From Pseudomonadota bacterium (GTDB lineage: Bacteria; Myxococcota_A; Polyangia; Polyangiales; Sandaracinaceae), in assembly GCA_023427125.1 (NCBI GenBank), contig JAEZBP010000418.1:1-6343 (forward strand): a stretch of DNA of 6,343 nucleotides, in the 5' to 3' direction. Under the pieces are notes generated by a model. The model worked only from the letters and a program-made list of their open reading frames with translations, searched no databases and had not been told where the DNA came from. Of this stretch, positions 1 to 6,239 are shown one piece after another (the stretch's first letter is position 1; the number at the start of each line of letters is the position of its first letter). Both the position numbers and the translations under genes were made by a program.

Positions 1-440
1 GTCGGCAGCGCGGGCGCGCGCCGCTCGCGCTCTTCGAGCACGGTGAGCGCGACCGACGCGCCTCCCGTCAGGAGGTGACGGTGCATCTCGACGAGCGCCT
101 CCTCCGCGTCGACCGGCACCGGCGCGAGCAGCTCACCGAGGAGGTTGGCCCACTCGCAGCCGGTCTCGTCGCGCGCCATCTCGGTCCCGCCGAGCAGCGC
201 GAGCGCCTCGACGAGCATGCCGCGGCGGATCCACCCGTCCACGAGATCGAGCGTGAGCGCCGGCGGCGACGGCTCGCGCTCCGGGAGCTCGCCCGCGCTC
301 AGCTTTTCCAGGAGCGCTCGGCAGCCCTCCTCGCTCGCGTCGCGCGCGACGGCCGCCCGCAAGAGGGCGACGGCCTCGGGCAGCGAGCCTCGCGCCACGA
401 GCGCGACGGCGACGCGCTCCGCGTCGAGCTCGACGCTCAT
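1..440 (-). CDS. TPR-like helical-repeat protein, N-terminal part (runs off the left edge)
   Basis: Reading the minus strand from the ATG at 440-438 gives 146 codons with no stop before the window edge, so the gene is partial at its 3' end. Third positions are almost all G or C, as in the certain genes here; the plus-strand frames across the same bases are far less convincing. The start is supported by GGAG at 452-449, 8 nt before the ATG. The product begins MSVELDAERVAVALVARG. It is helical and Leu/Ala/Glu-rich, with at least two stretches spaced like tetratricopeptide helix pairs: around residues 9-32 (ARGSLPEAVALLRAAV) and 66-85 (GWIRRGMLVEALALLGG). There is no signal peptide or membrane segment in the visible part, so a cytoplasmic scaffold or adaptor role is possible. 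The specific function is unknown. It lies 176 bp downstream of the sigma factor gene on the same strand, but has its own possible -10 box. Confidence 0.72.
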   Translation of the reverse strand, partial: MSVELDAERVAVALVARGSLPEAVALLRAAVARDASEEGCRALLEKLSAGELPEREPSPPALTLDLVDGWIRRGMLVEALALLGGTEMARDETGCEWANLLGELLAPVPVDAEEALVEMHRHLLTGGASVALTVLEERERRAPALP

Positions 441-481
441 CCGCTTCGCTCCGCTCGGATCCCCGCGCTCACGCGGAGAGC

Positions 482-487
482 AGCCTA
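482..487 (-). promoter_or_regulatory. Possible -10 box for the TPR-like gene
   Basis: The minus strand reads TAGGCT here, 41 nt before the ATG at 440, which would leave a leader of about 35 nt. It matches the T-A-n-n-n-T pattern of the other candidate -10 boxes in this window. No convincing -35 is seen 16-18 bp upstream, so this is weak. Its presence would make the gene at least partly independent of the sigma factor gene. Confidence 0.25.
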
Positions 488-616
488 CCAGACCTAGCTC
501 TCCCGGCCCGAAGTTCGTTCCGGGTTACGGTGGACACCCGCGCCCACTTCGCCCGACGGGTCGTGATCGATTCCCTAACCCCTATCGAGCTTCGGGGCGC
601 GGGGACTCGCTCGGGA

Positions 617-2449
617 TCAATCGACGAAGCTGCGGAGGGCCGCCTCGTTGCCGCTCTGGCGCAGCTTGCGCAGGGCGAGCGCCTCGATCTGGCGGATGCG
701 CTCGCGGCTGACGCCGAAGACCTCGCCGACCTCGGCGAGCGTGTGCACGTCGGTCGCGCCGATGCCGAAGCGCATCCGGAGGATCTTCTCCTCGCGGGGC
801 GTGAGCACGCTGAGCGCGCGCAGCACGTTGGCCTCGAGATCGTCGTGGACCACTCCGTCCATCGGCGAGGCGGCGCTGTCGTCCTCGATGAAGTCGGCGA
901 GCTGTCCGCTGCCGTCGTTGCCGACCGGGGTCTCGAGGCTGATCGCGTCGCGGCTGATCGCCAGGAGATCGCGCACCTTGCCGACCGGCATCTGCATCGT
1001 CTTCGCGAGCTCCTCGGGCGTCGGCTCGCGGCCGAGCTGACCCATCAGCTCGCGGGTCACCCGCACCATCTTGTTGAGGCGCTCGAAGGCGTGCACCGGC
1101 AGCCGGATGGTGCGGGCCTGATCGGCGGTGGCGCGCGCGATCGACTGGCGAATCCACCACGACGCGTAGGTCGAGAGCTTGTAGCCGCGGCGATAGTCGA
1201 ACTTCTCGACCGCGCGCATCAGGCCGATGATGCCCTCCTGGATGAGATCCAGGAAGGGCAGCCCGCGCTTCATGTACTTCTTCGCGATCGACACCACGAG
1301 GCGCAGGTTCGCCTCGACCATCTCGGCCTTCGCGGCCTCGACCTCGTCCTCGGCGCGCCGCAGCACGCGGTAGTTGTCGCGGACGACCTCGCAGGGCCGG
1401 CCCGCGTCCTCCTCCACCTGCTTCTGCACGCGGTGGAGATCCTTGACCGCGCGCTCGGCCCGGAGGATCGCCGAGCGCGTCACCGACCCCGACGGGCGCA
1501 GGTGCGGGAGCCGCTCCTCGAGCGTGAAGGGATCCTTGATGCCGAGGTCCTGCGCCGCGGTCGTGAGCTCGGTCTCCGCCTTCTCGAGCCGGTGGACGTA
1601 GTCCTTCAGGCGATCGGTGATCCGCGCGAGCTGGCGCTCGTGCAGGCCGAGCAGCGAGAGCACCTCGAAGCGCGCCGCGCAGTTCTCCTCGAGCTGGCGC
1701 TCGAGCACGCGCACGCTGCGAGCCTTGGTGGCCACCTCGAGCTCCTTGATGAGCTTTCGGTTCTGCTTCTCGAGGCGCTTGAGGCGCTTCAGATCGCGCA
1801 GCGCGTCGGGCCGGACCTCGTCCTCCTCGGTCTCGGTCGACATCGTCATCCCCTCGACCACGTCGCGGACGCGGATGTCGTTCTCCTCGAGGCGCTCGAT
1901 GAGGTCGGTCAGCTCCGGCATCCGCACCGACGAGCGCGCGAGGGCCCAGAGGATGCGGCGGCGGCCCTTCTCGATGCGGCGCGCGAACTCGACCTCGCCC
2001 TCGCGGGTGAGGAGCGAGAGCGTGCCCATCTTGCCGAGGTAGGCCTGGATGGGATCGGCGCCGGGCGCCGGGATGCTCTCACCGCTCGGCGGCTCGCTCA
2101 GGCGCTCCTCCTCGCTCGGCATCACCGACGCGCGCTCGCTCGCGTGGTCGCGCCTGCCGTGCGACTGCGGCGGCTCGCTGTCGCGGATCTCGACCCCCTC
2201 CGCGCTCAGGCGCTTCATCAGCCAGTTGACCGCGCGCTCGACCCGAGGGGCCGTCGCGAGCGCCCGCGTCACCTCGTCGAAGGTGAGGTACCCCTCGACC
2301 CTCCCCGTCGCGATCAGGGCGTCGATGAGCTGCCCGGTGGCTCGCACGTCGAGCCGTACGTCGCGCTCATCGAGCTCGTCGTCGGCCTCCGGCGGTCCCG
2401 AGCGCGAGCTCTCCGAACGCAAGGAGCGTCGCTGCGCCGTCCTGTTCAT
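617..2449 (-). CDS. rpoD: RpoD-family (sigma-70 group 1/2) RNA polymerase sigma factor
   Basis: A 610-residue sigma factor that would direct core RNA polymerase to -10/-35 promoters. The domains are in the order of primary sigma factors. A short region 1.1-like segment lies at about 37-85 (GRVEGYLTFDEVTRAL), region 1.2 at about 131-160, and a charged, coiled-coil-rich non-conserved spacer at about 165-370. Region 2 is at about 375-445 (EANLRLVVSIAKKY, DLIQEG, STYASWWIRQ, DQARTIRLPVH), region 3 at about 450-530, and region 4 at about 545-605 with the helix-turn-helix LAEVGEVFGVSRERIRQIEA. It ends RSFVD, like E. coli RpoD. I chose the ATG at 2449 because recognisable sequence begins soon after it. 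The frame stays open to a GTG at 2659, but that stretch looks like leader. Positions equivalent to sigma-70 N409, F427 and T440 are Ile407, Leu425 and Ala438, so this may be an RpoD paralogue rather than the principal factor. The family is certain; the symbol is less so. Confidence 0.9.
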   Translation of the reverse strand: MNRTAQRRSLRSESSRSGPPEADDELDERDVRLDVRATGQLIDALIATGRVEGYLTFDEVTRALATAPRVERAVNWLMKRLSAEGVEIRDSEPPQSHGRRDHASERASVMPSEEERLSEPPSGESIPAPGADPIQAYLGKMGTLSLLTREGEVEFARRIEKGRRRILWALARSSVRMPELTDLIERLEENDIRVRDVVEGMTMSTETEEDEVRPDALRDLKRLKRLEKQNRKLIKELEVATKARSVRVLERQLEENCAARFEVLSLLGLHERQLARITDRLKDYVHRLEKAETELTTAAQDLGIKDPFTLEERLPHLRPSGSVTRSAILRAERAVKDLHRVQKQVEEDAGRPCEVVRDNYRVLRRAEDEVEAAKAEMVEANLRLVVSIAKKYMKRGLPFLDLIQEGIIGLMRAVEKFDYRRGYKLSTYASWWIRQSIARATADQARTIRLPVHAFERLNKMVRVTRELMGQLGREPTPEELAKTMQMPVGKVRDLLAISRDAISLETPVGNDGSGQLADFIEDDSAASPMDGVVHDDLEANVLRALSVLTPREEKILRMRFGIGATDVHTLAEVGEVFGVSRERIRQIEALALRKLRQSGNEAALRSFVD

Positions 2450-2630
2450 AGTCAAGACCAATGCCTTTCCCGGCCGCCCACTGGCGGGTCGACGACCGTC
2501 CCCAAGTCGAAGCGTGAAGAGCAGGCGCCCTCTCGAGCGAGACCGCGCAAGACCGCGTGAGCAGCTCGGGACCTCGGGGGTCCGGGCAGCGCGCACACGA
2601 AGGCTCTCGAGGTCGAAGCGCCAACAGTCG

Positions 2631-2636
2631 AACCTA
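2631..2636 (-). promoter_or_regulatory. Possible -10 box for the sigma factor gene
   Basis: The minus strand reads TAGGTT. With a 17-bp spacer the -35 hexamer would be GTGCAC (2659-2654), a poor match to TTGACA that lies inside the palindrome at 2651-2662. Transcription would start near 2624 and leave a leader of about 175 nt before the ATG at 2449. This is pattern inference only. Confidence 0.22.
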
Positions 2637-2650
2637 CCATGCCTGTACGA

Positions 2651-2662
2651 AACGTGCACGTT
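2651..2662. promoter_or_regulatory. 12-bp perfect palindrome, candidate operator
   Basis: AACGTGCACGTT is a perfect dyad with no spacer, located in the divergent intergenic region. It covers the place where the -35 element of the proposed sigma promoter would fall, about 90 bp upstream of the aminopeptidase start. Dyads of this size often bind dimeric repressors or activators. No regulator gene is nearby to pair it with, so operator function is inferred from position and symmetry alone. Confidence 0.3.
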
Positions 2663-2704
2663 GAGGCGCGGAGGCTCGACCGCGCCGCCTCACCCGCGAG
2701 GCGG
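2663..2704. repeat. Overlapping inverted repeats with a shared arm
   Basis: GGCGCGG (2665-2671) pairs with CCGCGCC (2680-2686) across an 8-nt loop. CCGCCTC (2685-2691) pairs with GAGGCGG (2698-2704) across a 6-nt loop. In addition, GAGGCG at 2663-2668 could pair with the same CGCCTC (2686-2691), so that segment has two alternative partners. The array abuts the palindrome and lies upstream of the aminopeptidase -10 box. It may be a protein-binding region in DNA rather than an RNA structure. In sequence this GC-rich, such stems can also arise by chance. Confidence 0.3.
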
Positions 2705-2741
2705 GACGACCCGAAAACTCGGAACAGCCGCGAGCCCCGGC

Positions 2742-2747
2742 TACGAT
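2742..2747 (+). promoter_or_regulatory. Candidate -10 box for a leaderless aminopeptidase transcript
   Basis: TACGAT lies 6 nt before the GTG start at 2754. Transcription normally begins about 7 nt after the -10 hexamer, so the transcript would start at or within a base or two of the start codon. No Shine-Dalgarno sequence precedes that codon, consistent with leaderless translation. The -35 region at the usual spacing (TCGGAA, 2719-2724) is weak. Confidence 0.45.
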
Positions 2748-2753
2748 CGGCGC

Positions 2754-4151
2754 GTGCTCTCGAGCCTCGTGACGCGACGCGACGCGCGGACCCTCCCCCT
2801 CGTCGCGCTCGATCGGGAGAGCTTCCCCGGCTGGCTCCGCCGCCAGGATCGGCGCGTCGCGCGCTGGGTCCGCGCGAGCGGCTTCACGCCGGGCGCCAAC
2901 CGGGTGCTCACCGTGCCGGCCGAGGACGGCCGCATCGCTCTCGCGATCTTCGCGAAGGCCGAGAGCGGCCCGTGGTCGTGGGCGGCCGCGGCCCAGCGCC
3001 TCCCGCCGGGCCGCTACGCGATCGATCCCGAGAGCCAGCCGGCCATCGACGGGGAGGAGGCCACGAGCGCGGCGATCGGCTGGGCGCTCGAGTCCTACGC
3101 GTTCGATCGCTACCGGAGCGCGGTGGACGGCGCGAAGTCCGCGCGACAGCTCGTGTGGCCGGCGGGCGCGGATCGGGCGGAGGCGCGGCGGGTGATCGAG
3201 GCCGTGGGCTTCGTGCGCGATCTCGTCAACACGCCGGCCGCCGATCTCGGCCCCGAGGAGCTCTGCGAGGCGGGGCGGGCCCTCGGCGAGCGCTACGGCG
3301 CGAAGGTGAAGATCGTCGAGGGCGCGCGCCTGGCTCGCGAGTACCCGGCCATCGCCACGGTCGGCCGGGGGAGCGCGCGCGGGCCGCGGCTCTTGGATCT
3401 TCGCTGGGGCAGCGCGAAGCACCCGCGCGTGACGCTGGTCGGCAAGGGCGTCTGCTTCGACAGCGGGGGCGTCGAGCTCAAGAACGCCGCCGGCATGCTG
3501 CGGATGAAGAAGGACATGAGCGGGGCCGCGCACGCGCTGGCGCTCGCCGGGCTGATCATGGACGCCGGCCTCCCGGTGAGGCTGCGGGTGCTGGCGCCGG
3601 CGGTCGAGAACCTCCCGGGGCCGCACGCCTACCGTCCGCTCGACGTGATCCGCATGCGCAGCGGCGTGACGGTCGAGATCACCAACACCGACGCGGAGGG
3701 GCGGCTGGTCTTGGCGGACGCGCTCGCCGAGGCCGACGGCGAGGCGCCCGATCTCTTGATCGATCTCGCGACCCTCACCGGCGCGGCGCGCCTCGCGCTC
3801 GGCACCGAGCTGACCCCGTTCTTCTCGAGCCAGCGCAAGCTCGCCGAGGATCTCGCGCGCCACGCTCGCGCGGTGCGCGATCCAGTCTGGCGCCTCCCGC
3901 TCCACCGAGGCTACCGCCGGCACCTCGAGAGCAAGGTGGCCGACCTCAAGAACGCGCCGTCGATCCAGGTCGCCGGCGCGATCACCGCCGCGCTCTTCCT
4001 GAAGGAGTTCGTCGGCGCGACCGAGAGCTGGCTGCACCTCGACCTCTTCGGCGGGCGCGAGCACGCCCGGCCGGGCCGCCCGGTCGGCGCCGACGCGACG
4101 GGCCTGCGCGCGGTGTGGGCGCTCGTGAAGGAGCGCTATCCCGCGCGCTGA
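2754..4151 (+). CDS. M17 family leucyl aminopeptidase (PepA-type)
   Basis: A 465-residue cytosolic metallo-aminopeptidase that removes N-terminal residues, classically leucine, from peptides; it probably works in peptide turnover. The C-terminal catalytic domain (about 145-465) holds every expected di-metal ligand: K231 and D236 in LVGKGVCFDSGG, D254 in MKKDMSGAA, and D313 and E315 in the family signature NTDAEGRL. The catalytic R317 and the second conserved lysine, K243, are also present. The N-terminal domain (about 1-140) is divergent, as usual in M17. The length fits the short bacterial branch (about 450-500 aa). I chose the GTG at 2754 because it directly follows a TACGAT -10 box and because upstream in-frame sequence reads like non-coding DNA. 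There is no signal peptide. It is divergent from the sigma factor gene, and the next gene follows 83 bp downstream with its own signals. It appears intact. Substrate preference cannot be read from the sequence. Confidence 0.94.
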   Translation: MLSSLVTRRDARTLPLVALDRESFPGWLRRQDRRVARWVRASGFTPGANRVLTVPAEDGRIALAIFAKAESGPWSWAAAAQRLPPGRYAIDPESQPAIDGEEATSAAIGWALESYAFDRYRSAVDGAKSARQLVWPAGADRAEARRVIEAVGFVRDLVNTPAADLGPEELCEAGRALGERYGAKVKIVEGARLAREYPAIATVGRGSARGPRLLDLRWGSAKHPRVTLVGKGVCFDSGGVELKNAAGMLRMKKDMSGAAHALALAGLIMDAGLPVRLRVLAPAVENLPGPHAYRPLDVIRMRSGVTVEITNTDAEGRLVLADALAEADGEAPDLLIDLATLTGAARLALGTELTPFFSSQRKLAEDLARHARAVRDPVWRLPLHRGYRRHLESKVADLKNAPSIQVAGAITAALFLKEFVGATESWLHLDLFGGREHARPGRPVGADATGLRAVWALVKERYPAR

Positions 4152-4202
4152 GCGGCTCGGGAATCGGGGGCGAGCGCGCGATCGTTCGAGCGCCATCCGC
4201 GG

Positions 4203-4208
4203 TATGCT
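4203..4208 (+). promoter_or_regulatory. Candidate -10 box for the C2 lipoprotein gene
   Basis: TATGCT sits 26 nt before the TTG start, giving an expected transcription start near 4215 and a leader of about 20 nt that includes the ribosome binding site. It falls in the 83-bp gap after the aminopeptidase stop, so the lipoprotein gene is probably transcribed on its own. The -35 hexamer is not convincing. Confidence 0.4.
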
Positions 4209-4221
4209 CGCCGCCGAACGA

Positions 4222-4227
4222 GGGAGA
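4222..4227 (+). promoter_or_regulatory. Ribosome binding site that decides the TTG start
   Basis: GGGAGA is followed by 7 nt and then the TTG at 4235-4237. This is near-ideal Shine-Dalgarno spacing. It supports TTG as the start, since no in-frame ATG or GTG places the signal peptide correctly at the N-terminus. Confidence 0.6.
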
Positions 4228-4234
4228 CGAAAGC

Positions 4235-5839
4235 TTGCTCGCAACGAGATGGTTCATCCTCGCCCTGGCCACGTGCGCGCTGGCGTGCGGGACCGTCGCC
4301 TACGACGGGCCGGGCGACCCACGGTCGAACGCCGCCGACTGCGCGCAGACGTCGGGCGGCGATCAGGGGACCGCCGACGAGCTGAGCGAGCTGCTCGCCG
4401 AGGTGCTCGCCCCGCGGATCTGCGAGCAGGTGAGAGGCGCGTTCATCGGGATGCCGGGCGAGGAGGGCCACGAGGGGCCCGCCGCGGGCCTCGACCCCTC
4501 GGTGGGCCGCTGGTGGATCCGGCAGTGCCAGGCGCAGGTCGTCGACGGCCGGCTCGGCGTCGCGATCGGGGGCAGCGGGTGGACCTGGCTCGATCGCGAG
4601 TCGACCGGGTTCCGAGTGCGGCAGTACCTGCGCTTCGACGCGACGGCGACGTTCTCGGCGTCGCTCCACGTCGGCTACGACGCGCGCACCCGCATCGCCA
4701 CCGTGTGGCTGCGCCCAGCGCCGGGGGTCACGGCGCAGGTCACGCCGCAGGGGCTGGTGCGCGCGGAGGCGACCGGGGTGTTCTCATCCGTGCTCGGCGG
4801 GATCCTCGATCTGACCGGCAGCTCGGCGAGCGATCGGGCGCGCGCACAGGCCGCCGAGGAGGGCTCGACGCGCCTGCGGGACAAGCTCGCGACCGGCTTC
4901 ACCGTCACCTACATGCTCGACTCCGAGCAGATGGACTTCATGCTCGGCGAGCTGTCGCGCGGGCAGATGCCCGAGCGGCCGTGGCCGACGACGGGCGCCG
5001 CGGCGTGGATCGTCAACGAGCGCTCGGCCGTGTGGCCGGGCGGGATGGACGTCGTGGGCCCGATCCCCGCCAACGGGGGCGAGCTCGCGCTCGACGTCGT
5101 GCTCGAGGAGGGCGAGAGCGCGGCGCTCCGTCGGGTCTGCGAAGACGATCTCGCGCGCTGGCTCGACGGCGCGTGGAACCGGACCGGCGGCGCGGCCCAG
5201 CCGGGCGACGCGGTGTCGGTGCTCAGCGCGGTCGGTCAGACGAGCACGCTGCGGCTCGAGTCGCGCCCGTGCCGCTCGTTCCTCATCGTCACGCCGGGCG
5301 CGCAGGCGTCGCTCCCGGTGATGGCGCGCTACCGCGTCCTCCCCGTCAACACCGCGCCGCCGGGCGGAGCGACCGTCACGCTCGAGCCGGGCACCCCGAC
5401 CTACGGCACCTCGTCGACGGTGGTGAACGGCGGCGGCGCGCCCTCCTCCGCCGTGCGCCTCGAGATCCGCACGGCCTCCATCGCCGCCCAGACTCCGTCC
5501 GGCGGCTCGTGGGACATCGTGGGCGGCGCGCCCGATCCCTTCGTCGTCGTGACCTCGATCCCGCTGCGCCGCGAGATCGATCGGACGCAAGCGGTCGACG
5601 ACTCGCGCGAGGTCCGCTTCGACCGCCAGCTCCCCGGCGCGCTGCGCCTCTCCGACTTCCCGCTGCGCTTCCTCGTGTACGACGAGGACGTCACGAGCGA
5701 CGAGCTGATCGGCGTGGCCGACGTCGACGCGAGCCAGGTGCGCGCCGGCACCGTCGATCTGGTCCTGCCCCTCCGCAGCGAGGGCTCGACCCCCGCCGTC
5801 ACCGGCACCCTGCGCGTGCGCTTCACGCCCGTGCAGTAG
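4235..5839 (+). CDS. Putative lipoprotein with C-terminal C2 domain
   Basis: A 534-residue exported protein with no recognised enzymatic domain. Residues 1-18 form a signal peptide (TTG start, R5, hydrophobic 6-17) ending ALA-Cys18-Gly. This resembles a lipobox, but Leu at -2 and Ala at -3 are not the usual residues. Gly at +2 would permit outer-membrane sorting. Residues about 35-245 mix a helix (50-70) with long alternating strands (98-180) and a helical stretch (200-240). Residues about 255-370 look like a beta domain. Residues about 406-532 read as a C2 domain: WDIVGGAPDPFVVV supplies D427 and D434, and FLVYDEDVTSDELIG supplies D483, D485 and D489/E490, the Asp pattern of calcium-binding loops 1 and 3. 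C2 domains typically bind phospholipid or partner proteins in a calcium-dependent way. Cysteines at 36, 63, 98, 302 and 346 could form disulphides outside the cytoplasm. Envelope location is well supported; the function is unknown. Confidence 0.85.
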   Translation: MLATRWFILALATCALACGTVAYDGPGDPRSNAADCAQTSGGDQGTADELSELLAEVLAPRICEQVRGAFIGMPGEEGHEGPAAGLDPSVGRWWIRQCQAQVVDGRLGVAIGGSGWTWLDRESTGFRVRQYLRFDATATFSASLHVGYDARTRIATVWLRPAPGVTAQVTPQGLVRAEATGVFSSVLGGILDLTGSSASDRARAQAAEEGSTRLRDKLATGFTVTYMLDSEQMDFMLGELSRGQMPERPWPTTGAAAWIVNERSAVWPGGMDVVGPIPANGGELALDVVLEEGESAALRRVCEDDLARWLDGAWNRTGGAAQPGDAVSVLSAVGQTSTLRLESRPCRSFLIVTPGAQASLPVMARYRVLPVNTAPPGGATVTLEPGTPTYGTSSTVVNGGGAPSSAVRLEIRTASIAAQTPSGGSWDIVGGAPDPFVVVTSIPLRREIDRTQAVDDSREVRFDRQLPGALRLSDFPLRFLVYDEDVTSDELIGVADVDASQVRAGTVDLVLPLRSEGSTPAVTGTLRVRFTPVQ

Positions 5840-5843
5840 CCGA

Positions 5844-6068
5844 TCACGTCGCGAAGAGCGCGGGGAGCAGCGCCTCGGCGGGGCCGAGGCGGACCTCTCG
5901 AAACGCCGGGTTCGGCGGATCCATGGGCTCGAGCTTGGCGAGCGCCGCGTTCTCCTCGCCGCTCGTCCAGAGGCCGCCCGCGCCGCGGTAGGTGCGGAGG
6001 CCGGACGCGACCGAGACGCCGGCGCCGGTGAGCACGACGATCTTTCGGAACCGCGCCAGCTGGAGCAC
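5844..6068 (-). pseudogene. Remnant of a Sir2 NAD-dependent deacylase, internally deleted
   Basis: From a GTG at 6068 the minus strand encodes 74 residues. Residues 10-34 are a textbook Sir2 start: IVVLTGAGVSVASG, then TYRG and GGLW, the NAD-binding GAGxS segment. Residues 46-74 (LEPMDPPNPAF, then LGPAEALLPALFA) look like the last strand and helix of a sirtuin, which normally follows an N-L-E-P motif near the C-terminus. The roughly 150-200 residues between them in the family (about 230-280 aa in total) are absent. The missing part includes the catalytic His and the zinc-binding cysteines. Deacylase activity is therefore very unlikely. The frame is intact across the join (about 5931-5966), so a small protein could still be made. 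The frame continues upstream to 6326 through the repeat doublet, but that part is translated repeat. The stop lies 4 bp from the convergent lipoprotein stop. GTG at 6068 is my choice because sirtuins usually begin about there; no clear ribosome binding site supports it. Confidence 0.7.
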
Positions 6069-6123
6069 GACGTGATTCTGAATGACGGAGCGCGATTCGG
6101 CGACATGAAGGGCGAGTCTCCCA

Positions 6124-6175
6124 CCGTTCGCCCTGAGCGAGGTCGAGCCGAAGGCTCGACCGTCGTCGAAGGGCG
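6124..6175 (+). repeat. Repeat unit A
   Basis: Outer stem: TCGCCCT (6128-6134) with AGGGCGA (6170-6176, running one base past the unit). Inner stem: GGTCGAGCC (6141-6149) with GGCTCGACC (6153-6161), nine perfect pairs closing a GAA loop (6150-6152). It lies 55 bp upstream of the proposed start of the Sir2 remnant. Confidence 0.75.
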
Positions 6176-6187
6176 ACCCGCCGACGG

Positions 6188-6239
6188 CGTGCTTCGACTG
6201 CGCCATCGCCTTCGGCGATGGCTCGCTCAGCACGAACGG
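6188..6239 (-). repeat. Repeat unit B (inverted copy of unit A with different arms)
   Basis: On the plus strand the outer stem is CGTGCT (6188-6193) with AGCACG (6229-6234). The inner stem is GCCATCGCC (6202-6210) with GGCGATGGC (6214-6222), nine perfect pairs around TTC (6211-6213), which is GAA on the minus strand. The loop and the flanking conserved blocks match unit A; both stem sequences do not. Confidence 0.75.

Larger units (their letters stand above)
2450..2753. other. Divergent intergenic control region between sigma factor and aminopeptidase
   Basis: These 304 bp separate two divergent genes and hold no coding sequence I trust. The sigma-proximal half (2450 to about 2624) would be a long sigma leader containing small GC hairpins, for example CCGCC/GGCGG near 2469-2483 and GGACC/GGTCC near 2568-2583. 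The middle holds a possible sigma -10 box, a 12-bp palindrome and two overlapping inverted repeats. The right end holds the aminopeptidase -10 box. No tRNA, rRNA or clear terminator is visible. Confidence 0.6.

Noticed and set aside
540..616. Inverted segments after the sigma stop as a Rho-independent terminator
   Set aside because: Only stems of about 5 bp with long loops, and no run of T on the minus strand.
75..711. Plus-strand open frames over the left end
   Set aside because: They are Arg- or Ser-rich low-complexity translations. The minus strand over 1-440 has a proper start, ribosome binding site and TPR-like product.
530..2560. Long open frame on the plus strand opposite the sigma factor gene
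   Set aside because: It is the antisense shadow of a certain gene: a His/Leu/Arg/Ala-rich translation with no domain. Long open antisense frames are expected at this GC content.
4152..4202. GAGCGC repeats after the aminopeptidase stop as a terminator
   Set aside because: The copies are direct, not inverted, and no T tract follows.
2634..4244. Open frame antisense to the aminopeptidase, and other long frames at 2639-4150 and 4204-5991
   Set aside because: Arg/Ala/Gly-rich shadows of the aminopeptidase and lipoprotein genes. The intact M17 motifs and the C2 domain fix the true frames.
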